Source: a virus. Taken from it: a DNA stretch of 47,983 nucleotides. The stretch spans positions 1-47,983 of IMG/VR virus record IMGVR_UViG_3300030108_002336. One strand, written 5' to 3'. Position numbers and translations under genes: made by a program. Shown here one piece after another: positions 29,743 through 37,549 of the stretch. The notes beneath the pieces were generated by a model, which searched no databases, was not told where the DNA came from, and saw only the letters and a program-made list of their open reading frames with translations. Positions within the stretch are counted from its first letter, which is position 1, and every line of letters starts with the position of its first letter.

Positions 29743-29770
29743 ATTATAAGTTATTTCTTGTAGCTAAGAG

Positions 29771-29788
29771 GTAGGGCCGAAGCCCTAC
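29771..29788 (-). terminator. UUCG stem-loop after capsid gene (no T tract)
   Basis: The - strand reads GTAGGGC-TTCG-GCCCTAC, a perfect 7-bp stem with UUCG loop, 21 bases after the capsid stop. It is followed by CTCTTAGCTAC rather than a T run, so it is more likely an attenuator or mRNA-stabilising end than a full terminator. No promoter box is present in this 66-base gap. Confidence 0.65.
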
Positions 29789-29808
29789 TTCCTACCTAAC
29801 TATTAATA

Positions 29809-31263
29809 TTATCCTTTAATAAGAACGTGTTGGTTAGCAGCACGCACACATAAAGCAACTTCTGAACGGTAGTGGAAAGTCATTACGTCTTTACCAGCAT
29901 CTCCGTTAGTATGCCCCATGATTCCTCCACCAGTTACCCAGTGCTCCATCTCACGGCTGTAGCCATTAGCTTCTTTGTAGTAAAGAGCTAGAGAAGGAAC
30001 CTTAGCACCTGAACGTGGATCAGCAACAGTAGCTAAAGGAACCATAGCACCCTGAATGAAGTTAGATGCACCCAGAAGAGTAGGATCATTTAGTAGCTTC
30101 CAATCATGCTTGTGGAAAGTGTATCCACCACGAGTGAACGACTTAAAGCCAAGCTTTACAGCCATATCAGCATCGTTGTTGAATGCACCAAATTGTCCAG
30201 GTAAACCAGCAGTTACACCAGTAGAAAGACCTGAAGCAAGCATATCATCAATAGCTAAATCTTGCTTTCTGTTTAAGTACATAGCGTACTCAGAAGGAGC
30301 ACCTTGCTTGTCAAGCTCGATGATAAGATCATCAAACTCTGCAAAGCTGTCCATAGGGTTAGCATTAGCGTTAGAGATATTAATACCTCTATCTTCAATA
30401 GCAGAGAAGTAACCTTCAGAACCAGCTAAAGTAGCACCTATGTCGTTATCACCATCATCAGATCCAGTAGCTGCATTCTTTTCGCCAAATAGAAGCATCA
30501 TTTCACGACGATCTTCAAAACGCTTACGAGCCTCTTGCTCACCGTACATGAACCAGCGGTAGTCTCCGTTTCCAAGATTAATCCATCCAATGTTAGTTGC
30601 TTGAGATCCATTCACTTGGTAACGATCTTTTACAATCTGGAATGGATTGCTAAACTTCTTAATGTCTGGATCAGTAAAGTTTGAAGGCTGATCTGTTCCT
30701 TGAGCATAAATATTACCAAGAACGATAAGGTTTCCAGCGTTAGCAGTTGTTGACTCTGTAGGAGCAGTGTCAGCACCATCAAGACGCTCTAACTTTAATA
30801 CTTGATCATTAGCTGTAGAAGAAGCATCGTTAACAATGTAACGAACTCCACTCGCAGTGCTCATTACTACATCGTTCTCTTGAACAAATCCAGCAGAACC
30901 AGCAGCACCACCTCCAACAGGATTTTCTCCAGAACCAGAAGCTGAAGCATCAACAGTAAAGTCAACAGATCCAGGAGCTGTTGAACCTCCACCAGCAGCG
31001 TTATTAGCAAACGTACCGTTTAGTTTTCTGTGACGACGGCCTGTTTCCCACCAATCAATTTGATCGTTGGTTCCTCCGCTTGTCACAGCGCCAGTAAGGC
31101 GTAAGAATCCAGTAATACCTTGATCTCCGTATGTTTCAACTAGATCAGGAAGGACAAAGTCTTTGTTCGCTTTAATGAGCGAATCAATAGTTGTGTATTT
31201 TTCGGGCGATACTCGCATATCAGGAGAAACCTGATCGATAGTAGCCCCAGTAATTGTAGCCAT
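29809..31263 (-). CDS. Major capsid protein (crAss-like, HK97-fold type)
   Basis: A 484-residue protein placed directly after the scaffold gene. It has the N-terminal arm with SLIKANKDFVLPDLVETYGD, an E-loop and insertion domain rich in Gly/Ser/Ala (about 80-190), then WFMYGEQEARKRFEDRREMM, LLFGEKNAATGSDD, YAMYLNRKQDLAIDDML and a C-terminal MTFHYRSEVALCVRAANQHV. These, the length and the context match major capsid proteins of crAss-like and related Bacteroidota phages. It forms the icosahedral shell. No promoter box is visible in the 14-base gap upstream, so it is cotranscribed with the scaffold. Confidence 0.9.
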   Translation of the reverse strand: MATITGATIDQVSPDMRVSPEKYTTIDSLIKANKDFVLPDLVETYGDQGITGFLRLTGAVTSGGTNDQIDWWETGRRHRKLNGTFANNAAGGGSTAPGSVDFTVDASASGSGENPVGGGAAGSAGFVQENDVVMSTASGVRYIVNDASSTANDQVLKLERLDGADTAPTESTTANAGNLIVLGNIYAQGTDQPSNFTDPDIKKFSNPFQIVKDRYQVNGSQATNIGWINLGNGDYRWFMYGEQEARKRFEDRREMMLLFGEKNAATGSDDGDNDIGATLAGSEGYFSAIEDRGINISNANANPMDSFAEFDDLIIELDKQGAPSEYAMYLNRKQDLAIDDMLASGLSTGVTAGLPGQFGAFNNDADMAVKLGFKSFTRGGYTFHKHDWKLLNDPTLLGASNFIQGAMVPLATVADPRSGAKVPSLALYYKEANGYSREMEHWVTGGGIMGHTNGDAGKDVMTFHYRSEVALCVRAANQHVLIKG

Positions 31264-31277
31264 TTTTTCTTAATTTT

Positions 31278-32420
31278 TTAAATCTTAAAAGTCATTTTAT
31301 TTGAGTTCTTACCTAAAATGTTTTTTAATTGTTCCCCTAAAGGATTATCAGGTTGTGAACTCTGTTGAGGAACTTGAGCTGAAACATTAGCCGCATTCTG
31401 TACTACTCCCTTTTGTCCGTCACTAAGGCCTTGCCTATAAGTAGACGCTACAATAGCATCGATGTTATCGATGATAGCACGGTGTGAGTTTAGTGTATCA
31501 AAATCCCAACTTCCATCATCACGGACGTATGCATCAAAGTACTCGTCAAGACGAGCGTTCTTATTAACAAGGTCCTGTTTGTATCGGTCATCCAATCCGA
31601 AAGTAAAAGTCTTATCATTACCTAGATCAAATTCTAATCCAGTTAAATCATTAGCCTCTTGTCTCATTTCTGAGATCCACTCTTCATCAATAAAGCTTTC
31701 TTGTTCTTCTGCTGGCTGCTGCTGTACTTCAGGAGCTGCATATCTCATGCGTTGCTCTTCAATCTGTTTTTTAGCATTAGCTGCATCAACCTTCATTTGA
31801 AGGCTTCCGACTTTAACTTCATCCTCTGAGTACTTGTTTGGATCTAACTTGTACTTGTTCAGAATAAGAGTGTTCACCTCTTCAGCAGAAAGATTAGGAT
31901 ACTGTAGCGCCATATCTACTTTTACCAAAGTCGCATCATCCATCTCAGATGTGCTTAATGACTGGTAAGTAAACCAATCTTTCGGAGCTCTTCCTGTCTC
32001 CGAAACGAATTTAGCTATAGCCTCCACCCTTTCGTCCATAGGTGTTGGTTGCGAATACAAATCATCTAAAGAAGTTATATCTCTGTCAAGCTTCTCGCTT
32101 AAATAAGACATAACTGCATTTTCTATTTCATTGTCGCTATATTGTACTTCAGCAGGTTGCTGCTGAGTAAATTCTTCTTGACTAACTTGAGGAACTTGAT
32201 CGTTCTCAGGTTGCTGTTCTACTTGAGGTTCACTAGTAGTTTCTACCTGTGGTTCACTAGTTACCTGTTCAGTAGGTTCAGAAACTACTTGAGACTCCTG
32301 TTGTGGAGCCTCTTCAGTTACTGTTTCTGTTTGTTGTGATTCTGCATTCATTGATGCAGAAAGTTCTTCGGGTGAGCTGAATACTTCAAACCCCCCAATA
32401 GTCTCTTTATTTTCTTCCAT
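31278..32420 (-). CDS. Capsid scaffolding protein
   Basis: A 380-residue acidic protein immediately upstream of the capsid gene. Residues about 25-95 are a low-complexity Gln/Glu/Pro/Val/Thr region (EQQPENDQVPQVSQEEFTQQ), followed by helices (ENAVMSYLSEKLDRDITSL, KVGSLQMKVDAANAKKQIEE), a Gln-rich linker and a short C-terminal LGEQLKNILGKNSNKMTFKI helix likely to contact the capsid protein. Acidic, helical, linker-rich and next to the capsid gene is the standard profile of scaffolding proteins. No protease domain is seen. Confidence 0.8.
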   Translation of the reverse strand: MEENKETIGGFEVFSSPEELSASMNAESQQTETVTEEAPQQESQVVSEPTEQVTSEPQVETTSEPQVEQQPENDQVPQVSQEEFTQQQPAEVQYSDNEIENAVMSYLSEKLDRDITSLDDLYSQPTPMDERVEAIAKFVSETGRAPKDWFTYQSLSTSEMDDATLVKVDMALQYPNLSAEEVNTLILNKYKLDPNKYSEDEVKVGSLQMKVDAANAKKQIEEQRMRYAAPEVQQQPAEEQESFIDEEWISEMRQEANDLTGLEFDLGNDKTFTFGLDDRYKQDLVNKNARLDEYFDAYVRDDGSWDFDTLNSHRAIIDNIDAIVASTYRQGLSDGQKGVVQNAANVSAQVPQQSSQPDNPLGEQLKNILGKNSNKMTFKI

Positions 32421-32441
32421 TATTATTTAATTAATTTTATA

Positions 32442-33167
32442 TTATAACTGCTCCCTTTGTGGGTGAAATTTTAAGCTTGGGTAGCAAGGCAGGTAACAAA
32501 TGCAAGACTTACTACTAGCAGCAGTTACTTTATATGCTTCGACTAATAAATCTTGACCAAGACCTACAACAGTTGTTGCTGCTCCACCTGCAAAATTATT
32601 TGCCTCTATTGAACCAATAGCAGCTGCTTCACAAGCGGTAATTTTAAAAGTAGGCGGAAATGGCAGCAAAGTTGCTGTTCCATAAATAGATCCAGAATCA
32701 TTAGCATCAGATACACCATCAGTGATATCACCTAAAAATCCTTCAAAGTCAAGCTTCTCAAGCTTCAAGTGAGAGTCGGACGCATCAAAACTTTTAACTT
32801 TATATAATCCGTTATTACTAAGACCATCGCTATCTGTATGTCCATTAATCACCACTAAAGATCCTTTAATGATTTCCGAATCATCCATATCCGTTACATT
32901 TTCAGTCTCGCCTGTAGGGTATACAATTTTAGCTGCAGTATCAATAAATATCTGAAGGTCTTCATTGCTATCATCATATACATATCCATGAGATGATGCG
33001 GAATCTATAGCCACAGATCCACCGTCAAATCCTAATCCAGCAAAAAATATTTCACCATTTGTAATTGCAACTGCATACCCTTGACCGCCTGTAGCTTTAT
33101 TATAAACATTGTTAGAGGCCATGCTTTGACCTGGTACTTTATCGAAAAATCCTTTTGAGGTTGCCAT
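32442..33167 (-). CDS. Head-region beta protein, possibly decoration
   Basis: A 241-residue beta-rich acidic protein between decoration-like genes and the scaffold. The N-terminus is MATSKGFFDKVPGQSMASNN and the centre contains YDDSNEDLQIFID and GSLVVINGHTDSDG. The last 20 residues carry a Cys cluster (SCICYLPC) ending in a basic segment, which is odd for the family-like neighbours; I considered a frameshift near the end but the reading frame stays coherent. Cotranscribed with the genes at 33180-33988. No family recognised. Confidence 0.6.
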   Translation of the reverse strand: MATSKGFFDKVPGQSMASNNVYNKATGGQGYAVAITNGEIFFAGLGFDGGSVAIDSASSHGYVYDDSNEDLQIFIDTAAKIVYPTGETENVTDMDDSEIIKGSLVVINGHTDSDGLSNNGLYKVKSFDASDSHLKLEKLDFEGFLGDITDGVSDANDSGSIYGTATLLPFPPTFKITACEAAAIGSIEANNFAGGAATTVVGLGQDLLVEAYKVTAASSKSCICYLPCYPSLKFHPQREQL

Positions 33168-33179
33168 AGTTTTTACTTA

Positions 33180-33593
33180 TTAGTTTTGATTAAAAGGTCC
33201 TGCAGCAGAGCTGTCTAGTCCAAATACACCAAACTCTACCATAGAATCTACCTTTGTGCCATATACTCTGTATCCTTTATCTACTGCAACGGGGATAAAA
33301 CAAAACTCATTGCCACCTATTTTGGCAACAAGTCCGTCAGAGTCTGTATCATTATATATGTATACGTAGTTTTCTTTTTCTGTCTCTAGATTTTTTAAGA
33401 ACAAGTATGCAGATTCACTTTTATCATTAGCCGTATACACTTCTAGAGCATTAGCATCAACAGCAGTCTTTAGAACTTTAGCCCTGCTAAGAATACCAGA
33501 GTCAGCAGCTGCAGAAAAATCTGCAGATACATTTACTGGGCTTGCTAAAACAGAAGCACTACTTAATGTTAATGTTGCTCTAAGTGTAGCCAT
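33180..33593 (-). CDS. Small virion decoration/fibre protein (paralogue 1)
   Basis: A 137-residue beta protein beginning MATLRATLTLSSASV and containing AYLFLKNLETEKENYVYIYN and EFCFIPVAVDKGYRVYG. Its opening and overall spacing match the next gene upstream (MATTTATLTLSSADL, KVYLKNTSTV, DWALLPFNGDQDI), so the two are paralogues. The genes overlap by one base. Likely a capsid or fibre subunit made in large amounts; role inferred from position between portal and scaffold genes. Confidence 0.65.
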   Translation of the reverse strand: MATLRATLTLSSASVLASPVNVSADFSAAADSGILSRAKVLKTAVDANALEVYTANDKSESAYLFLKNLETEKENYVYIYNDTDSDGLVAKIGGNEFCFIPVAVDKGYRVYGTKVDSMVEFGVFGLDSSAAGPFNQN

Positions 33594-33988
33594 TATGCTT
33601 CGTAAATTACAGCATACTCAACAGTCATTGCTGTGCTAACGCTAGGAGTAATTTTAATATCTTGATCTCCGTTAAATGGGAGTAAAGCCCAATCACCAGC
33701 GTAAAGCCTTCCAAGAAGCTGAGACTCAATAGTTACAACAAGATTTTCTGTAGCTACAGTGCTAGTATTTTTTAAGTACACTTTATGTGCTCTGTCATCA
33801 GTATAATCACCTTTAGCAATAAGTGTTACTTGAGATGTAGACGAAAATGTTTTTCTAGCTATTCCAGTAAACTGATCTAATCCAGTTACTGTCCCAGCTT
33901 TCGTTAGTGTTGCCGTTGTAGACAACGATAAAGCGTCACCTGTTAGGTCAGCGCTTGATAGTGTTAATGTTGCAGTAGTTGTTGCCAT
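33593..33988 (-). CDS. Small virion decoration/fibre protein (paralogue 2)
   Basis: A 131-residue Thr/Ser-rich beta protein (MATTTATLTLSSADLTGDAL, VYLKNTSTVATENLVVTI, LLGRLYAGDWALLPFNG, VEYAVIYEA), a type common among marine phage structural genes. It heads a transcript: a TATATTTG box lies 18 bases upstream at 34007-34014. The transcript continues through scaffold and capsid to the UUCG terminator at 28697. Paralogue of its downstream neighbour. Confidence 0.68.
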   Translation of the reverse strand: MATTTATLTLSSADLTGDALSLSTTATLTKAGTVTGLDQFTGIARKTFSSTSQVTLIAKGDYTDDRAHKVYLKNTSTVATENLVVTIESQLLGRLYAGDWALLPFNGDQDIKITPSVSTAMTVEYAVIYEA

Positions 33989-34006
33989 GATAAATAGTTA
34001 TTTGTG

Positions 34007-34014
34007 CAAATATA
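34007..34014 (-). promoter_or_regulatory. Promoter box TATATTTG of the capsid transcript
   Basis: The - strand reads ATAAGTATATTTGCACAAAT, a TAnnTTTG match in a 30-base gap, 18 bases from the ATG at 33988. It probably drives decoration proteins, scaffold and capsid. Confidence 0.6.
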
Positions 34015-34018
34015 CTTA

Positions 34019-34246
34019 TTATTTCTTTTTCTTCTTTTTACCTTTCCCAGCTCTAATCTTAGCTGCTTCTTTTCTTCCAAAGGCACTTTTTACACGAGCC
34101 ATAGCCCACGCATGTTGAGACACTTTAGGTCTATTACCTGAACTCATGTATGCAGCTAAACCTCTCTTATAAACTTGTTTTTGTGCAGCATCTAAACTAG
34201 AGTAACCTCCACCTTTAGACTTACCACCTTTCTTAAGTACTTTCAT
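34019..34246 (-). CDS. Small basic conserved phage protein (SSGNRP/HAWAMARV type)
   Basis: A 75-residue Lys-rich protein with the signature YKRGLAAYMSSGNRPKVSQH followed by AWAMARVKSAF, which I recognise from a family common in marine phages (possibly DUF5824; name not certain). It starts with KVLKKGGKSKGGG and ends in a Lys tract. It overlaps the preceding gene by 4 bases and is the last of four small genes behind the promoter at 34825. Function unknown; nucleic-acid contact plausible. Confidence 0.72.
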   Translation of the reverse strand: MKVLKKGGKSKGGGYSSLDAAQKQVYKRGLAAYMSSGNRPKVSQHAWAMARVKSAFGRKEAAKIRAGKGKKKKKK

Positions 34247-34440
34247 ATCTTATCTCTTTGTGCCATTAATTTTTTTAACCTTGCTGCAACAGCAGGAGGG
34301 AATCCTTTCTTTTTACGCTTTGCTTTAGTGCCTCTATATTTTTTATATATATTACTAATTTGTGTCATAAGTTTTTTACGCTTCGACACATTTGAACTTC
34401 CTGCTGTATACTTACTAGGATAGTTTTTAGCTTTTGCCAT
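34243..34440 (-). CDS. Small basic hypothetical protein
   Basis: A longer reading from 34497 is possible, but the ATG at 34440 (MAKAKNYPSKYTAGSSN) is preferred: it gives the same MAK opening as its neighbour and overlaps that gene by only 14 bases. The 65-residue product is very Lys/Arg-rich (IYKKYRGTKAKRKKKGF) and has two short helices. Part of the cluster of four small genes at 34019-34820. No known function; DNA or RNA binding is plausible. Confidence 0.6.
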   Translation of the reverse strand: MAKAKNYPSKYTAGSSNVSKRKKLMTQISNIYKKYRGTKAKRKKKGFPPAVAARLKKLMAQRDKI

Positions 34441-34615
34441 GATCAACAATTTTAAATTTTGCCTTAGCAACAGCTCCTGGATGCGGTTTGTAATCACCTT
34501 TCATTAAATAGTACCTACCCTGCTCCTCCATCCAGTGATAACCTTTTGGAGGATCTACAGACACCTTCTTATTAGATATCTTTAGTTTTGGTTTTTTCTT
34601 TACAACCTTTGCCAT
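34427..34615 (-). CDS. Small conserved phage protein (PPKGYHWM motif)
   Basis: A 62-residue protein with a Lys-rich start (KVVKKKPKLKISNKK) and then PPKGYHWMEEQGRYYLMKGD and YKPHPGAVAKAKFKIV. I recall this PPKG(Y/F)HWM pattern from short genes in several marine phages; function unknown. One base separates its start from the stop of the preceding gene. Aromatic-rich, probably a small beta hairpin followed by a basic segment. Confidence 0.66.
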   Translation of the reverse strand: MAKVVKKKPKLKISNKKVSVDPPKGYHWMEEQGRYYLMKGDYKPHPGAVAKAKFKIVDHGKS

Positions 34616-34616
34616 C

Positions 34617-34820
34617 TTAAAATCCTAGTGTAATCCTTTTGTAAAACTCTGCATCAATATCTTTTATAGGGTTTAAAAAATTAACTCTACAATATCTATT
34701 CATATTTTCTCTAGCTGTCTTGCTATTTGTTATGCACATATTAGCAGCTTGATAAGATGCATTTTTTTGCAAAAGTGAATCAATTCTTTTTTTTGTTGTT
34801 TTGTTAGTTAAATAACTCAT
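34617..34820 (-). CDS. Small hypothetical protein heading the 34-kb cluster
   Basis: A 67-residue basic helical protein (TKKRIDSLLQKNASYQAANM, then ARENMNRYCRVNFLNP). No family recognised. A TATATTTG box ends just 4 bases upstream of its ATG at 34820, so it is likely the first gene of a leaderless transcript carrying the four small basic proteins. Confidence 0.55.
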   Translation of the reverse strand: MSYLTNKTTKKRIDSLLQKNASYQAANMCITNSKTARENMNRYCRVNFLNPIKDIDAEFYKRITLGF

Positions 34821-34824
34821 AATA

Positions 34825-34832
34825 CAAATATA
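34825..34832 (-). promoter_or_regulatory. Promoter box TATATTTG, 4 bases from ATG
   Basis: The - strand reads AAAGTATATTTGTATTATG, with the ATG of the small gene 4 bases after the box. Third instance of this spacing in the window. The 18-base gap leaves little room for a leader or ribosome site. Confidence 0.62.
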
Positions 34833-34838
34833 CTTTAT

Positions 34839-35525
34839 TTACACTCCAATTATTTCGTCTATATTCGCAGTGGCTACACCATTAACCTCACCTATATTAG
34901 CACTAGCTACGAAATAAACGCCATTACTATATCCTGTAGGAGCAATAGTATAATCTAATGTTATGGTAGTGCCAAAAGCAATATTAATATCATCAGCAAT
35001 ATTTCCTGAACCCTCTGTATTTAAAAAGTCGTGATCGTGACTTATTATAGCGACTGTAAAATCATTGTTATTTTTAATGTCAGCTAAAGCATCTGAGTTT
35101 AATGTATACTCATTGTTACCAGTTGTCCAAAGTGTAAGTTCAGAGGAGTAAGGCGTATTGTAATCTAAAGAACTAGAAAAGTCTGTTGTTGCCAAGGCAG
35201 TTCCTCCGTCGCCACCAAAAGCTGTACTTTTTATTAATATAGTATCGTTAGGATTTGCAGCAGTATTGAATAGTGTACCGTTAACATCAATATGTGCAGC
35301 TGAAAGAGTGCTGGTTATACTGCTTGTATCAAAATGTAGAAACACTCTTTTAAAGCGTATAGTACCGCCACCTCTACCAGTACTCTTAAAATATTGAACA
35401 ACATTAAGTTGATCATCTCCAGGAGAATCAACTACAGTCTGAGCATTGCCTGTTCTAGCTGTGGAAAAACTAGAAGAACTAAACCCTTGAGCTCGACCTT
35501 GCCTATTAACATTAATTGTTGGCAT
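34839..35525 (-). CDS. Beta-rich virion/fibre protein with repeat-like C-terminus
   Basis: A 228-residue protein. After an N-terminal basic stretch it has RFKRVFLHFDTSSITSTLSA and AHIDVNGTLF, as in jelly-roll domains of phage fibres. The end carries two similar short units, ANIGEVNGVATANIDEIIGV, a motif I have seen in marine phage structural proteins where it may anchor or chain subunits. No signal peptide. It abuts the methyltransferase gene. Probably a capsid fibre or decoration protein; location inferred. Confidence 0.62.
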   Translation of the reverse strand: MPTINVNRQGRAQGFSSSSFSTARTGNAQTVVDSPGDDQLNVVQYFKSTGRGGGTIRFKRVFLHFDTSSITSTLSAAHIDVNGTLFNTAANPNDTILIKSTAFGGDGGTALATTDFSSSLDYNTPYSSELTLWTTGNNEYTLNSDALADIKNNNDFTVAIISHDHDFLNTEGSGNIADDINIAFGTTITLDYTIAPTGYSNGVYFVASANIGEVNGVATANIDEIIGV

Positions 35526-36092
35526 TTAAAATACTTTTTTAGGGAGGTAATATGTAGTAGAATTAAAATACATATTAGGCTCAGGGTTTACAGAAATAGC
35601 TTCATATGAAACACCGTCTATGTTATGAATAGTATTAGCAGAAGTATTTGTATTCCACCATGTAACTTTTGCTCCAGACTTACATAATGATGCTATAGTA
35701 GTAGCAAATAAAGTCCAGTCATCTTCCCCCCATGTATCGTAAAATACTCCATCGTAAGTAGACAAAGAATCTTTTACTTCATACCAATCTCCCTCTACTA
35801 TGGTGACATTAGGTTTATCTGCAGCCCAAGCTTTAGCTTTTTCTATAACTTGAGGGTGGTTTTCTACTATAGTGTGAGATGTTATAGAATTAGCTTGAAT
35901 GTGTCCAGCGGATATACCCATACCAAATCCTATTTCTAATATATCTCCACCTCCTTCACACACATAATCAGCAGATGCTTTCATTATAGGATCTTCCCAA
36001 GACATCATGACCTGCATTTCCCCTCCAAATGCCTCATCTGTATAATATATTCTATCAGACTCAAATACTAATGTTTTGTCTATATAACCCAT
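35526..36092 (-). CDS. SAM-dependent methyltransferase, GAMT/RMT2-like
   Basis: A 188-residue protein with features of guanidinoacetate N-methyltransferase and the arginine N5-methyltransferase RMT2: SWEDPIMKA (residues 31-39), the SAM-binding loop ILEIGFGMGIS (51-61), the acidic strand end HTIVENHP (73-80) and VFYDTW (116-121). GAMT enzymes use the WEDP region and a carboxylate-rich pocket to bind a guanidino group, so the substrate may be an arginine side chain or small guanidino compound. It is sandwiched between virion protein genes with overlapping or abutting ends, so modification of a virion protein or a host factor is possible. Family good, substrate unknown. Confidence 0.82.
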   Translation of the reverse strand: MGYIDKTLVFESDRIYYTDEAFGGEMQVMMSWEDPIMKASADYVCEGGGDILEIGFGMGISAGHIQANSITSHTIVENHPQVIEKAKAWAADKPNVTIVEGDWYEVKDSLSTYDGVFYDTWGEDDWTLFATTIASLCKSGAKVTWWNTNTSANTIHNIDGVSYEAISVNPEPNMYFNSTTYYLPKKVF

Positions 36093-37549
36093 TATGCTAT
36101 TTTCACAAATGTGTTATCTGGATCAAGGAACATTTTTTTACTGCTTACATTAAAAGAGTACCCAAGTATTCTAACAAGTTGACCAGAAGAAGATGGAGCT
36201 GTAAGTGTAGCTTCTCCAGCTGTTGCCGACGCATATACTATTGCTCCTTCAGAATCACTCCCAGCGGTATATGCAGAAGCTAATGTTACACATCCTTTTA
36301 TAATCATACCATTTGAAGAGTTTCCACTTCCTGCAGCAGCTGTTGCAACACCAACTAATTGACTAGCTGTAGTCTCTGCATCAGCATCTATTAATGTCCA
36401 TGCACCGTTTCTTAAAACATATATGGCTCCAGCAGTAACGCTGTCATTACTAATTCCCGTTAATATTTCAGCGCCAGTTCCAAAATCACCAGCATTATTA
36501 CCGCTTATTGCGTGAACTATTGATCTAGGGGAAAGTGTGCCAGTTGATACATCTCCTGTAGTGTCAAACGTACTAGAACCTATATCTATATTACCAAATC
36601 CAGATGAAATAGATCCACTATCCAAAGCGCCAACAGTCGTTATAGCAAGGCCATTTATATCTGCTTGCGTCTGATCAGCTGTAGCGCCATCTTCTACATT
36701 AATAAAAGTTCTAACATTAGCTGCTGTCATTTCTGTAACAACCCCATCTGATCCTGCATTATTACCCAACATCCTTGCGTTAGTAACATTTTGAAGTTTT
36801 GCGTATGTAACTTGATCATCAGCTATATGAGCCGTATCTATAGACGCATCTACATAGTGCTCTGAATTAATTGAATCATCTGCTATGTTATCCCCATCAA
36901 TAGCATCATCCCCAATATTAGCGTGAGGCAAAACACCTGTTACATCAGCAGCTAAATCAATTTGATTTCTTGTAATTTCTTGTCCTGATATAGTTATATA
37001 GTCGGGCGTACCAGCTAGTGTGACATCAGTTGAATTCATATCATCAACTGCAAGATCAATAGTTCCATCAGCATCTTGATATGTCGCACTAATTCTAGTC
37101 TCTGTATTTCCAGTGAACATAGCACCAACTATATCCTGAACTTGTTCAGCGCTTAATACCGTATCAGTATCAGTGACTGTATTTGTAAAAGTAATCTTAT
37201 CACCAGATCTAGCAATAGAAAGTCCAGTGCCTGCCTCAAGAACTACATCATCTGTAGAAGAATCGCTACCTGTTAATCTAATTTTTTCTTCATCAGAATT
37301 ATCTCCATCAACACAAGAAATATTATAAGTAGGGCCAGCAGCACCTGTAGCCCCCGTTGCTCCTTGAGGTCCAGTAGCTCCAGTGGCTCCAGTATCTCCT
37401 TTAGGCCCTTTTTCAGTAACAACAATGCTAGAAACGGATGGAGAAGATACGCTTACGCTTGTTGATGTTTGCGTAAAACTTATAGTATTCCCACCAGATA
37501 CAGAAACGTCAACAGTATTACCTTGACTTGTCGTTACGTTTACACTCAT
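36092..37549 (-). CDS. Tail or head fibre with collagen-like repeat
   Basis: A 485-residue protein. Residues 1-45 are a Ser/Thr/Val-rich beta region, followed by nine collagen-like Gly-X-Y triplets (GPKGDTGATGATGPQGATG..., residues 48-74), which would form a trimeric stalk. Then come long beta segments with DAIDGDNIADDSINSEHYVD and MLGNNAGSDGVVTEMTAANV, typical of trimeric phage fibres, and a C-terminal domain ending in SSKKMFLDPDNTFVKIA. It overlaps the preceding gene by one base. Probably a trimeric fibre for host binding, with the receptor-binding part at the C-terminus. Confidence 0.78.
   Translation of the reverse strand: MSVNVTTSQGNTVDVSVSGGNTISFTQTSTSVSVSSPSVSSIVVTEKGPKGDTGATGATGPQGATGATGAAGPTYNISCVDGDNSDEEKIRLTGSDSSTDDVVLEAGTGLSIARSGDKITFTNTVTDTDTVLSAEQVQDIVGAMFTGNTETRISATYQDADGTIDLAVDDMNSTDVTLAGTPDYITISGQEITRNQIDLAADVTGVLPHANIGDDAIDGDNIADDSINSEHYVDASIDTAHIADDQVTYAKLQNVTNARMLGNNAGSDGVVTEMTAANVRTFINVEDGATADQTQADINGLAITTVGALDSGSISSGFGNIDIGSSTFDTTGDVSTGTLSPRSIVHAISGNNAGDFGTGAEILTGISNDSVTAGAIYVLRNGAWTLIDADAETTASQLVGVATAAAGSGNSSNGMIIKGCVTLASAYTAGSDSEGAIVYASATAGEATLTAPSSSGQLVRILGYSFNVSSKKMFLDPDNTFVKIA

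Noticed and set aside
30056-30412. 118-codon + strand open frame
   Set aside because: It lies wholly antisense to the capsid protein gene, has no overlap coupling or promoter, and its product has no recognisable motif.
32442-32510. Frameshift near the end of the 241-residue head protein (odd Cys-rich tail)
   Set aside because: Neither other frame offers a better continuation and the stop lies close to the next gene's start, as elsewhere; no evidence for an error.
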